Below, piece by piece: positions 1 to 5,864 of a DNA stretch of 10,193 nt. How positions within the stretch are numbered: position 1 is the stretch's first letter; every line of letters starts with the position of its first letter. The translations under genes were made by a program, and so were the position numbers. The stretch spans positions 1-10,193 of the forward strand of contig CAMNBS010000036.1 in the NCBI GenBank assembly GCA_946533175.1, in the 5' to 3' direction. The notes beneath the pieces are model-generated. The model was given only the letters and a program-made list of their open reading frames with translations, was not told the origin of the DNA and did not search any database. Source of the stretch: an uncultured Clostridia bacterium. GTDB taxonomy: Bacteria > Bacillota_I > Bacilli_A > RF39 > UBA660.

Positions 1-675
1 TCGACTATTTAAAGCTTTATTGTTCTTTAAAATATCTAGAACTTCTTTATAATTAATATTACCACTTACCAATAAAACCAAATTACTTGGTTGATAAAAT
101 ACATCATATATTTGATTTAATAACTTGGCATCAATTTCTTGAATACTTTCTTTACTTCCTGCAATATCATGAACAAACACCTCATGATATAAAGCCTTTT
201 TCGATGCATAATCCAATTTCCAAGCTGGTTCATCATCATACATACTTATTTCTTGCTCAATAATTCCTCGTTCTTTTGTAACTGTTTCATCAGTAATAAA
301 AGGAGTAAAAATCATATTTAAAAAGCGCACAAAACATCTTTTAAAACGTTTTTTGCCACTAATATAATATCTCGTTGATAAATAACTAGTGCCAGCATTA
401 ATATAAGTTCCATCAGTGGTAAAAAAATTAAAAGTATCCATATCTTCACTATCAAATAATTTATGTTCTAAATAATGGGCACTGCCATAAGGTATTCTTT
501 GATAATTATCCGATGAAAGAGGTTTAAACTCTTCTATTTCAGAACCATATTTACATAATACTTCCGCATAATAATTTTTTCTTTTCTTATTAGGAATAAA
601 ATATACTTCTAATCCATTATCTAATTTTGTATAATAAATTTTTTGTTCTTTTCCTAAATAATTATATGTTATCAT
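1..675 (-). CDS. M16 family zinc metallopeptidase, catalytic subunit (YmfH-like), 3' end beyond window
   Basis: Partial gene: 225 codons are visible, open to the window edge, so the C-terminal half is missing. The protein carries the inverted zinc motif HYLEH (H67, E70, H71). About 70 residues later it has an ERGIIEQE segment whose E142 fits the third zinc ligand and E135 the conserved upstream Glu of M16 enzymes. It is therefore predicted to be the active metal-bearing partner. The ATG at 675-673 overlaps the TGA of the preceding M16 gene (ATGA), so translation is probably coupled, and GGAAGG just upstream serves as ribosome binding site. The order non-catalytic then catalytic matches B. subtilis ymfF-ymfH; AlbE/AlbF-type bacteriocin-processing pairs have a similar build. 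No signal peptide is seen, so it is probably cytoplasmic. The substrate is unknown. Family call is secure; the exact orthology is inference. Confidence 0.9.
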   Translation of the reverse strand, partial: MITYNYLGKEQKIYYTKLDNGLEVYFIPNKKRKNYYAEVLCKYGSEIEEFKPLSSDNYQRIPYGSAHYLEHKLFDSEDMDTFNFFTTDGTYINAGTSYLSTRYYISGKKRFKRCFVRFLNMIFTPFITDETVTKERGIIEQEISMYDDEPAWKLDYASKKALYHEVFVHDIAGSKESIQEIDAKLLNQIYDVFYQPSNLVLLVSGNINYKEVLDILKNNKALNSR

Positions 676-1940
676 AAATCACCTTCCAAAAAGAAAACAA
701 CATCCATTACAAGTTTCTTAGCAAAAAGCATCACATCTTCTTTAGTTACTTTTTGAATATTTTTCTTTCTCTCTTGCCAGTCATCACTTTGAAATACTTC
801 TTTGCCATAATAATAATCTACTAAACCTCTGGTGGTATCCAAAGATTCCTCTAAATTAATAATATATTCCGTTTTACACATTGCAAGATCCTTTTGACTA
901 AAAATTCCTTTAGACATTTTCTCTAAAACATCTTTAATTAATAATAATGTCTTTTCATAACTTTCTTTATTAATACCACAATTCACAATTAGAATATTAT
1001 CTAAACGATTAAAATAACTCATAATATAATATGCTAATGAATGTTCTTCCCGAACTGATCTTTGTAAAAGAGTATCTCCTCCTCCACCAAACAACAAATT
1101 GAAAACAAAATAAACATATTTACTTTCCCAATCTGTTAAACCATATGTTTTAAAACCTATTGATAATTTAGACTGACTTATTTTTCGTACTTCTTTAGAA
1201 ATTTTTGGTTTATCTCTTTTTTCTTGATGAATTATTTGATAATTAGGCAAACTCTTTTTTCTTTTAGGAAAAACAAACTCATTTTCGATCATTTTCACTA
1301 AGTTATCTTCATCATGTAAATCACCAATAACAAAAATATCAATTTTACTATTTTCAAGCATTTCTAGATAGCTTTGATATAAATTAGATGAATTAATATC
1401 ATAAACTGTTTTCATATCACAGTAACCTGTTAAATTATAATTATCCTTCGGATTATCACTAAATAATTTCAAAACCTGATAATTAGCATATAACCGAGGT
1501 TCTTCATCTAAAGTTTTTCGTTCAGTAATTAATTCCTCTCGAAAATATTGAATATATTTGCTTAAAAATCCTTGTTTATCAACCAAAGGGTTCAAAATAA
1601 CTTCTTTTAATAATTTAATATTTTCTTCAATATTTCCTTTTTCGATGTATACAGAATTAACCCATGATAAAGTTATTTTAGATGATAAATAATTCCCAAA
1701 ACGAGTAACAATAGCTTTAGGATAATTAGCATAATTATCATGACATTGATTAATGAATTTCTCTCTTGTATCATATTTTTGAGTAGCATATGTTAAAACA
1801 TCCATTAATAAATTACGATATGTTATTTTCTCTTTATTAACCTCCTCTGTAAAATAAAGACTAATTTCCATGGTATGCCATCTTTTATCATTAATTAAAT
1901 GAATATTATAGCGCTTATTTGCAATTTTTTGATAGTTCAT
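672..1940 (-). CDS. M16 family peptidase homologue lacking the zinc motif (YmfF-like partner subunit)
   Basis: A 422-residue protein of usual M16B length. The N-terminal half has the M16 fold pattern, but the place where HxxEH should sit reads LLMDVLTYATQKY, with no His or Glu ligands, so it cannot bind catalytic zinc. The C-terminal half keeps the RSVREEHSLAYY segment, the R/Y-type substrate-binding signature of inactive M16 halves. Together with the overlapping downstream catalytic gene it should form a heterodimer in which this subunit completes the substrate chamber (family knowledge plus inference). Start: an in-frame TTG lies at 1952, but GGGAGG at 1950-1945 is placed four bases before the ATG at 1940, so ATG 1940 is chosen. 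The stop is TGA. No promoter is evident between it and the hairpin that ends the pilin gene, so expression probably depends on read-through or on a promoter inside the upstream genes. Confidence 0.88.
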   Translation of the reverse strand: MNYQKIANKRYNIHLINDKRWHTMEISLYFTEEVNKEKITYRNLLMDVLTYATQKYDTREKFINQCHDNYANYPKAIVTRFGNYLSSKITLSWVNSVYIEKGNIEENIKLLKEVILNPLVDKQGFLSKYIQYFREELITERKTLDEEPRLYANYQVLKLFSDNPKDNYNLTGYCDMKTVYDINSSNLYQSYLEMLENSKIDIFVIGDLHDEDNLVKMIENEFVFPKRKKSLPNYQIIHQEKRDKPKISKEVRKISQSKLSIGFKTYGLTDWESKYVYFVFNLLFGGGGDTLLQRSVREEHSLAYYIMSYFNRLDNILIVNCGINKESYEKTLLLIKDVLEKMSKGIFSQKDLAMCKTEYIINLEESLDTTRGLVDYYYGKEVFQSDDWQERKKNIQKVTKEDVMLFAKKLVMDVVFFLEGDL

Positions 1941-1944
1941 AAAT

Positions 1945-1950
1945 CCTCCC
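1945..1950 (-). promoter_or_regulatory. RBS deciding the start of the non-catalytic M16 gene
   Basis: GGGAGG followed by ATTT and then ATG at 1940. It overlaps the potential TTG start at 1952-1950, which would have no ribosome binding site of its own. Confidence 0.7.
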
Positions 1951-1955
1951 AATAG

Positions 1956-1986
1956 AAAAAAAGTAATAGCTTAAACACTACTACTT
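1956..1986 (-). terminator. Hairpin with T-run at the end of the pilin gene (terminator or attenuator)
   Basis: On the minus strand, AAGTAGTAGT pairs with GCTATTACTT around the loop GTTTAA (10 pairs, two of them G-U), with T's running on from the 3' arm. The hairpin contains the pilin stop codon. The T-run ends only about six bases before the RBS of the M16 gene, so it lies inside the pilin-M16 junction and may act as a partial terminator that lowers M16 expression. The stem is AT-rich, so its strength is uncertain. The plus strand also has ATTTTT after the inverted repeat, but no gene there needs it. Confidence 0.55.
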
Positions 1987-2181
1987 ATTTTTACAATAAC
2001 CATTTCCTGTTTTATCACCTTGAACATACTCTTGACCAACTAAATTACAACTAGTTCGCGTCATGGCATCACGTAAATATCCTCCAAAGGTATTAACAAG
2101 TCCAATAATAACAACAGAAATCAAGGCGATAATTAAAATATATTCTACTAATGCTTGACCTTTATTATTATGCAATATCAC
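1981..2181 (-). CDS. Flp-like / class III signal peptide pilin-like small protein
   Basis: A 66-residue protein starting at GTG 2181. The N-terminus is a short hydrophilic leader ending in NNKG, followed by QALVEY and a hydrophobic stretch (about residues 15-29). After G8 the pattern is Q1 A2 L3 V4 E5 Y6, the cut site of prepilin peptidases in Flp/Tad and class III signal peptide proteins, with the hallmark Glu at +5 and Tyr at +6. The mature part is about 58 residues and ends in a polar tail with exactly two cysteines (C45, C63), which could form a disulfide outside the cell. Expected place: inner membrane pool, then a filament or secretion pseudopilus. No prepilin peptidase, ATPase or platform protein is in the window. 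It sits 47 bases after rpoZ. A GTG at 2190 is a possible earlier start, but it lies inside the RBS. The filament function is inference. Confidence 0.8.
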   Translation of the reverse strand: MILHNNKGQALVEYILIIALISVVIIGLVNTFGGYLRDAMTRTSCNLVGQEYVQGDKTGNGYCKNK

Positions 2182-2186
2182 ATCTA

Positions 2187-2194
2187 CCACCTCT
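2187..2194 (-). promoter_or_regulatory. RBS of the pilin-like gene, with a start-stop ATGTGA next to it
   Basis: AGAGGTGG; its GAGG core is eight bases before GTG 2181, which decides the start against GTG 2190. An out-of-frame ATG at 2183-2181 is followed directly by TGA, so ribosomes choosing that ATG would stop at once. Confidence 0.55.
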
Positions 2195-2203
2195 TATAAT
2201 TAT

Positions 2204-2232
2204 AGTTTATAAAAGATTTAAAATATTGTCAA
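2204..2232 (-). promoter_or_regulatory. Candidate promoter of the pilin-like gene
   Basis: A perfect -35 box TTGACA (2232-2227), a 17-base spacer, and TAAACT (2209-2204, four of six matches) as -10. The -35 overlaps the TGA stop of rpoZ. The implied transcript starts near 2197, leaving a leader of only about 16 bases before GTG 2181. The weak -10 keeps this tentative. Confidence 0.4.
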
Positions 2233-2432
2233 TCATTTTTTTTCAAAGAAATCATTCCTTCAACAACTTCTTCTAAAGACTTTCCAATATTTTTATAAGA
2301 TTTGTATTTATCCTTAGGCATTTGTAAATTTCCTTTGTGCTTTATTTCACGGCTTCTATTTGCTGCAATATGTACAAGCTGATATTTTGAACCAATTACA
2401 TTCAATAATTTATCGATTGATGGATATATCAC
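2229..2432 (-). CDS. rpoZ: DNA-directed RNA polymerase omega subunit
   Basis: A 67-residue protein, the short form typical of Bacillota. It has the conserved N-terminal block YPSIDKLL, then SKYQLVHIAANRSREI, which matches the omega signature of SKY-LV--AA-R-R, and a C-terminal YKNIGKSLEEVVEG segment corresponding to the family's conserved helix. It binds the beta' subunit and helps assemble RNA polymerase. The start is GTG at 2432 with GGGAG nine bases upstream; the stop is TGA. In many Bacillota rpoZ follows gmk; here the upstream neighbour is an unrelated lipoprotein gene, and rpoZ appears to have its own promoter at 2486-2458. The pilin-like gene follows after 47 bases. The identification is based on sequence pattern and is strong for so short a protein. 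Confidence 0.92.
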   Translation of the reverse strand: MIYPSIDKLLNVIGSKYQLVHIAANRSREIKHKGNLQMPKDKYKSYKNIGKSLEEVVEGMISLKKND

Positions 2433-2457
2433 ACTTATTCACACTCCCTCTACAATT

Positions 2458-2486
2458 AGAATAAACTTAATTAAAAAAATATGCAA
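2458..2486 (-). promoter_or_regulatory. Candidate promoter of rpoZ
   Basis: TTGCAT (2486-2481) as -35, a 17-base T-rich spacer, and TATTCT (2463-2458) as -10; transcription would begin near 2451, just before the GGGAG ribosome binding site. The -35 overlaps the inverted repeat at 2483-2494. Confidence 0.45.
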
Positions 2487-2494
2487 TAAATTGC
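2483..2494. repeat. Short inverted repeat overlapping the rpoZ -35 box
   Basis: GCAAT-AA-ATTGC, a perfect 5-base palindrome with a 2-base centre. Its position over the putative -35 box would suit a repressor site, but a repeat this short can arise by chance in AT-rich DNA. Confidence 0.3.
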
Positions 2495-2527
2495 TTAAAA
2501 TTTTACAACTATTGACATATTATTTTT

Positions 2528-2983
2528 TTAGTATTCTAAGTTTAATTCATTTAAAAAATCTTCTATCTCATTAATATAATTTACAGGTGCAGTAACATAT
2601 AATATCAACTTATTACTTCGAATTACCAGCATATAATCTGTATCTGTTTCAACATGATATAGATTATAATTAGTAAAGTTTTTTTGTTTTATGTAACTGT
2701 TTGTTGTCTGAACATTTTCTATTTCTTGTCGATTAACATTAAAGAAATTAATTGCATAATCATTACTTTCTAATTCTAGTAATTCAATATAATAGGCATA
2801 ATCACGATTGACTGCATAATAAACATCCAAAATATATGGATAATCAACATATTCTTTTTTATTATGCTCTAAAATATACCCGTTAAACTCAGCCATCTCA
2901 ACAAATTTTTCTTTACTTAAATGATCGTAACTACACCCAATAGTTATAAAACAAATAATAAGTAGTAGTAAGATTTTTTTCAT
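2528..2983 (-). CDS. Small putative lipoprotein of unknown function
   Basis: A 151-residue protein that I do not recognise. The N-terminus is a lipoprotein signal peptide: MKK, a hydrophobic core, and TIGC, with C17 as the predicted lipidated residue; Thr at -3 is less usual than Leu. The mature part is about 135 residues, acidic and rich in Tyr, Asn and Asp, with alternating short hydrophobic strands (for example YMLVIRSNKLILYVTAP) and a C-terminal helix (INEIEDFLNELNLEY), suggesting a small alpha/beta domain on the outer face of the membrane. The start is ATG 2983, five bases after AAGGTGG; a GTG at 2992 lies inside that RBS and is not chosen. It has its own near-consensus promoter and no terminator-like hairpin after its stop, so some read-through into rpoZ is possible. 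Function unknown. Confidence 0.75.
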   Translation of the reverse strand: MKKILLLLIICFITIGCSYDHLSKEKFVEMAEFNGYILEHNKKEYVDYPYILDVYYAVNRDYAYYIELLELESNDYAINFFNVNRQEIENVQTTNSYIKQKNFTNYNLYHVETDTDYMLVIRSNKLILYVTAPVNYINEIEDFLNELNLEY

Positions 2984-2988
2984 ATTAA

Positions 2989-2995
2989 CCACCTT
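2989..2995 (-). promoter_or_regulatory. RBS deciding the lipoprotein start
   Basis: AAGGTGG followed by TTAAT and ATG at 2983. It overlaps the alternative GTG at 2992, which removes that codon as a realistic start. Confidence 0.65.
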
Positions 2996-3009
2996 TTTTG
3001 ATTGAGGTT

Positions 3010-3038
3010 ATTATATCATGTTCATCATCATTCTTCAA
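3010..3038 (-). promoter_or_regulatory. Promoter of the lipoprotein gene
   Basis: TTGAAG (3038-3033), exactly 17 bases, then consensus TATAAT (3015-3010). Transcription would start near 3003, about 20 bases before the ATG. It is among the best-matched promoters in the window and separates the lipoprotein gene from the ligase gene upstream. Confidence 0.7.
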
Positions 3039-3047
3039 TGCATACTT

Positions 3048-4778
3048 TTATTTTTCTTTTTCTAAACTTTTATAGTCAATTTTGCCATATAAAGTTTTTG
3101 GCAATTCTTTTCTAAATTCATACTCTTTAGGAATAGAATAAACAGACAATTCTTTTTGACAAATATCCTTTATTTCATCTAAAACTTTATCTTTAGAATA
3201 ATGATCTTTTAGGACAATAAAAGCTTTAGGTACATGCATTTTGTATGGATGAGGAATTCCTACAACACATACTTTTAAAACAGCAGGATGCTTACTTATT
3301 ACCTCTTCGATTACAGATGGATAAACATTAAATCCAGATACAACAATCATTCTTTTAATTCTTCCTGTATAATAAACCACCCCATTGGGAGCGATATAAC
3401 CAATATCTCCCGTATGTAACCATTTTCGACCATCTTTATGCAATTTTAAGATTTTATCTGTTTCTGATGGATTATTCAAATATCCCATCATTAGAGTTGG
3501 ACCATTAACACAAATTTCTCCTTCTTCACCCAAAGGAAGTTCTTCTAATGTTTCAGGATGACATATTTTATATGAATTTCCTACCATTGGTATTCCAATA
3601 CTTCCAGGTTCATTAGTACCTGGAAAAGTATAACAAGTAGCTGCTACCGATTCAGTCATTCCATAACCTTTAGCAACATTAACTTTGGCCCCATGTTGAT
3701 GTAAGAAAGTATTAATTTTAGTTTCCGCATTAATAGTTAAATAATCCCCTCCACTAACAATGTATTTTAAACCACTCATATCAACATCCACAAATTTCTT
3801 ATTGGACATCATACCTTCCCATAATGTTGGCACTCCTAAAATAACATTAGGTTTATCTTTCTTCCAAATTTTATAAAATCGATTAGCATCATATTCCGGC
3901 ATTAGAATAACTTCCACTCTTAAACATAAAGGTGTATGAACACATATACCTAATCCAAAGCCATGAAAAATAGGTAAAATAGTAACAATTTTATCTTGAG
4001 GTCGAACATTAATAACATTAACCGCCCCTTGTTGAGCTATAGCATTAAAACTATAATTACTAATCATAATTCCCTTAGGATTTCCGGTTGTTCCACCACT
4101 ATGCAAAATAAGAGCTAAATCATCTTTTTTAACTTTAACATTAATATTACTTTTGTTCGCTACCCCAAAAAATAAGAATTCATTCCATTTCATATATTCA
4201 TGTTGATATCTACGAGGTTTTTTAGTTTTAATACCACGGGTTATTTTATACCCCATTTTTAATAAAGGTGGCATACTATAACTAGGTGATATTAAAATCG
4301 TTTTATAGACCAATGTTTCAGGAAGAATATCAGCCATTTTTTCATAATCAAAATCAACTAAAAACAAAAAACGCGATTTTGATTCATTTAAATAAAATTT
4401 TAATTGAGCAGGACTAGATAAGGGATGAACCATATCCGCAACTGCCCCTATTTTATTACACGCATAAAAAACATATATAGCTTCGGGCATATTAGGAGCA
4501 CAAATAGTAACAACGTCTCCTTGTTTCACCCCAAATTCTACTAACCCATGTGCAACAATATCAATATTATTAAACATTTCCCGATAAGTAATTTTATAAT
4601 CAAAATAATTTAAAGCAATTAAATCTTGATCACTACCAACACTATTTTTCATGAAACAATAAATTGATTCTTTAGTAAATTTAATACGACGCTCTTCTCT
4701 AGAATAATAAGAAAGCCATGGCTCATCAATTTTCTTTTTTCTTCTTAAGAATACCCTAATTTTATCTAATATACGCAT
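3048..4778 (-). CDS. AMP-dependent synthetase/ligase, long-chain acyl-CoA synthetase-like
   Basis: A 576-residue class I adenylate-forming enzyme of full length. Motifs in order: the ATP phosphate loop SGGTTGNPKG (about 227-236), YGMTE (372-376), TGD (456-458) with the ribose-binding Asp, the hinge GRIKRM (472-477) followed by GFNVYPSVIEEVI, and the C-terminal PKTLYGKIDY with catalytic Lys K566. It should activate a carboxylic acid as acyl-AMP and pass it to CoA; a fatty acid is the likeliest substrate but this is not shown by the sequence. The N-terminus (MRILDKIRVFLRRKKK) is strongly basic and amphipathic, which may attach the enzyme to the membrane. Start: GGAG six bases before ATG 4778; ATGs at 4796 and 4790 lack an RBS. 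It is a single-gene unit with its own promoter and no lipid-metabolism neighbours. Alternatives are an acyl-ACP ligase or a specialised carboxylate ligase. Confidence 0.88.
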   Translation of the reverse strand: MRILDKIRVFLRRKKKIDEPWLSYYSREERRIKFTKESIYCFMKNSVGSDQDLIALNYFDYKITYREMFNNIDIVAHGLVEFGVKQGDVVTICAPNMPEAIYVFYACNKIGAVADMVHPLSSPAQLKFYLNESKSRFLFLVDFDYEKMADILPETLVYKTILISPSYSMPPLLKMGYKITRGIKTKKPRRYQHEYMKWNEFLFFGVANKSNINVKVKKDDLALILHSGGTTGNPKGIMISNYSFNAIAQQGAVNVINVRPQDKIVTILPIFHGFGLGICVHTPLCLRVEVILMPEYDANRFYKIWKKDKPNVILGVPTLWEGMMSNKKFVDVDMSGLKYIVSGGDYLTINAETKINTFLHQHGAKVNVAKGYGMTESVAATCYTFPGTNEPGSIGIPMVGNSYKICHPETLEELPLGEEGEICVNGPTLMMGYLNNPSETDKILKLHKDGRKWLHTGDIGYIAPNGVVYYTGRIKRMIVVSGFNVYPSVIEEVISKHPAVLKVCVVGIPHPYKMHVPKAFIVLKDHYSKDKVLDEIKDICQKELSVYSIPKEYEFRKELPKTLYGKIDYKSLEKEK

Positions 4779-4784
4779 AATATT

Positions 4785-4788
4785 CTCC
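4785..4788 (-). promoter_or_regulatory. RBS deciding the start of the acyl-CoA synthetase-like gene
   Basis: GGAG with six bases to ATG 4778. No purine-rich site precedes the in-frame ATGs at 4796 and 4790. Confidence 0.55.
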
Positions 4789-4804
4789 ATTTTCATAATA
4801 AATT

Positions 4805-4833
4805 ATTATTTACTATATATAAATATACCACAA
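4805..4833 (-). promoter_or_regulatory. Candidate promoter of the acyl-CoA synthetase-like gene
   Basis: TTGTGG (4833-4828), a 17-base spacer, AATAAT (4810-4805). Transcription would start near 4798, just ahead of the GGAG site. The 93-base gap (4779-4871) otherwise holds only AT-rich sequence, including a TATAAT near 4850 with no matching -35. Confidence 0.4.
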
Positions 4834-4871
4834 TTTTCTTTTTCATGCATTATAATTTAATAAAAGATATT

Positions 4872-5786
4872 CTATTTAACCAAATCAACTAACTGATTAT
4901 TTTCGAAAACATAAGTAACTTTATTTAATTTATCAACAAAGTTTTTCAAATCATTATTATTATTCGCTACAAAATTTCTTGTTACGACATTAAAAATATA
5001 ATTATCACGAATAATTCCTTCAACAGTAGTAATAGCAATTTTCCCATTACTTTCTTCAATTTCTAGTATTTCACGAACAATACTAGTTTCTTCATCTTTT
5101 AAAATTGCACTAGTCATATAGGCATTCATTTTACTAATATAGCGAATTTTATTACCATTATAATCAAAAGATATTGGACTAAAGTCACCATTAAACAAAG
5201 TTAGATAATTCTTTTTAAAATCTTCTTCTTCAATTATTTGATAATCTTCTTCTATAGAAAAAGTATCCTTTTTCATCATTCTTAAAGTTAAATAACTTCT
5301 TATTTCTGGAGTTAATTTTCCATTATAAAAATCATCTAAATAAAGTGAATCTTCTAGCATAATATAATTATCTAATAAATAAGCATACTCTTTCTTTAAA
5401 TCTTCTTGAGTAGGCTTTTTCACTTCCTCTTCTTTATGTTCATATTCCTCAAGATTTTTTTCTTCATTAACTACTTCTTGATTATTGTTAATGTTCTTAT
5501 TACTTAAAATTTTGGCAAAAAAACCTTCTTGATATAATAAATAAATTAAAAATCCAACACCTGCTATCAAAAGAATAATTAAAATATCCCGAAAAAGAAT
5601 AGCCTTATTTTTTTCTTTAATTAATCTTTTATTTGCTTTCTCTACTTCTTCAGTAAAACCCTTTTTAATTTCTAAAGAGACATAGTCCTTTAATTCATCT
5701 TTTAATGCAGCAATATCAATAGTATTAGTATCATCTGTTAACGCAGGTAGTAATTTCTCATTATTTTCTTTTTTTCTTCTTGGCAT
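4872..5786 (-). CDS. Single-pass membrane protein of unknown function
   Basis: A 304-residue protein that I do not recognise. Layout: a charged N-terminal cytoplasmic part of about 66 residues starting MPRRKK, with a probable helix (residues 26-62) rich in Lys and Glu; one transmembrane segment at about 67-85 (ILIILLIAGVGFLIYLLY); an acidic Asn/Glu-rich linker (about 96-130); and an outer domain of about 170 residues with a helix-rich start (LKKEYAYLLDNYIMLEDSLY) and a strand-rich end. The positive charges before the membrane segment favour N-in, C-out topology. No cysteine and no known catalytic motif is seen. The start is ATG 5786, four bases after AGGAAGG; an ATG at 5804 is in frame but has no RBS and lies at the putative transcription start. 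It is transcribed alone from a promoter just upstream. A scaffold, envelope or stress-related role would be guesswork. Confidence 0.75.
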   Translation of the reverse strand: MPRRKKENNEKLLPALTDDTNTIDIAALKDELKDYVSLEIKKGFTEEVEKANKRLIKEKNKAILFRDILIILLIAGVGFLIYLLYQEGFFAKILSNKNINNNQEVVNEEKNLEEYEHKEEEVKKPTQEDLKKEYAYLLDNYIMLEDSLYLDDFYNGKLTPEIRSYLTLRMMKKDTFSIEEDYQIIEEEDFKKNYLTLFNGDFSPISFDYNGNKIRYISKMNAYMTSAILKDEETSIVREILEIEESNGKIAITTVEGIIRDNYIFNVVTRNFVANNNNDLKNFVDKLNKVTYVFENNQLVDLVK

Positions 5787-5790
5787 AAAT

Positions 5791-5797
5791 CCTTCCT
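5791..5797 (-). promoter_or_regulatory. RBS deciding the start of the membrane protein
   Basis: AGGAAGG followed by ATTT and ATG 5786. It lies inside the longer reading frame that begins at ATG 5804, so the shorter protein is preferred. Confidence 0.6.
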
Positions 5798-5805
5798 TTG
5801 CCATT

Positions 5806-5834
5806 ATTATACAATATTTCCAAAAAAATCATAA
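5806..5834 (-). promoter_or_regulatory. Candidate promoter of the membrane protein gene
   Basis: Consensus TATAAT (5811-5806) with a weak -35 TTATGA (5834-5829) at 17 bases. A start near 5799 would exclude the ATG at 5804 from the transcript, agreeing with the RBS evidence for ATG 5786. Confidence 0.5.
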
Positions 5835-5864
5835 ATATTAGACATAACTTAACAACAGAATTCT

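Noticed and set aside
672..674. UGA read as tryptophan (Mycoplasma code), suggested by the extreme AT content
   Set aside because: TGA ends three recognisable proteins at their natural length (rpoZ, trxB and the M16 homologue), and Trp is encoded by TGG.
1941..1952. Earlier TTG start for the non-catalytic M16 protein
   Set aside because: The codon overlaps the GGGAGG site that serves the ATG at 1940 and would have no RBS of its own.
1981..2181. A complete Tad/Flp pilus locus around the pilin-like gene
   Set aside because: None of the flanking genes encodes an ATPase, platform protein, secretin or prepilin peptidase.
4779..4796. ATG at 4796 as start of the acyl-CoA synthetase-like protein
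   Set aside because: No purine-rich site precedes it, whereas GGAG is well placed before ATG 4778; the putative promoter would put the transcript start at or next to it.
4834..4871. Terminator after the membrane protein gene
   Set aside because: No inverted repeat with a following T-run could be found between its stop and the next promoter.
5787..5804. ATG at 5804 as start of the 304-residue membrane protein
   Set aside because: It falls at or before the predicted transcript start and has no RBS, while AGGAAGG precedes ATG 5786.
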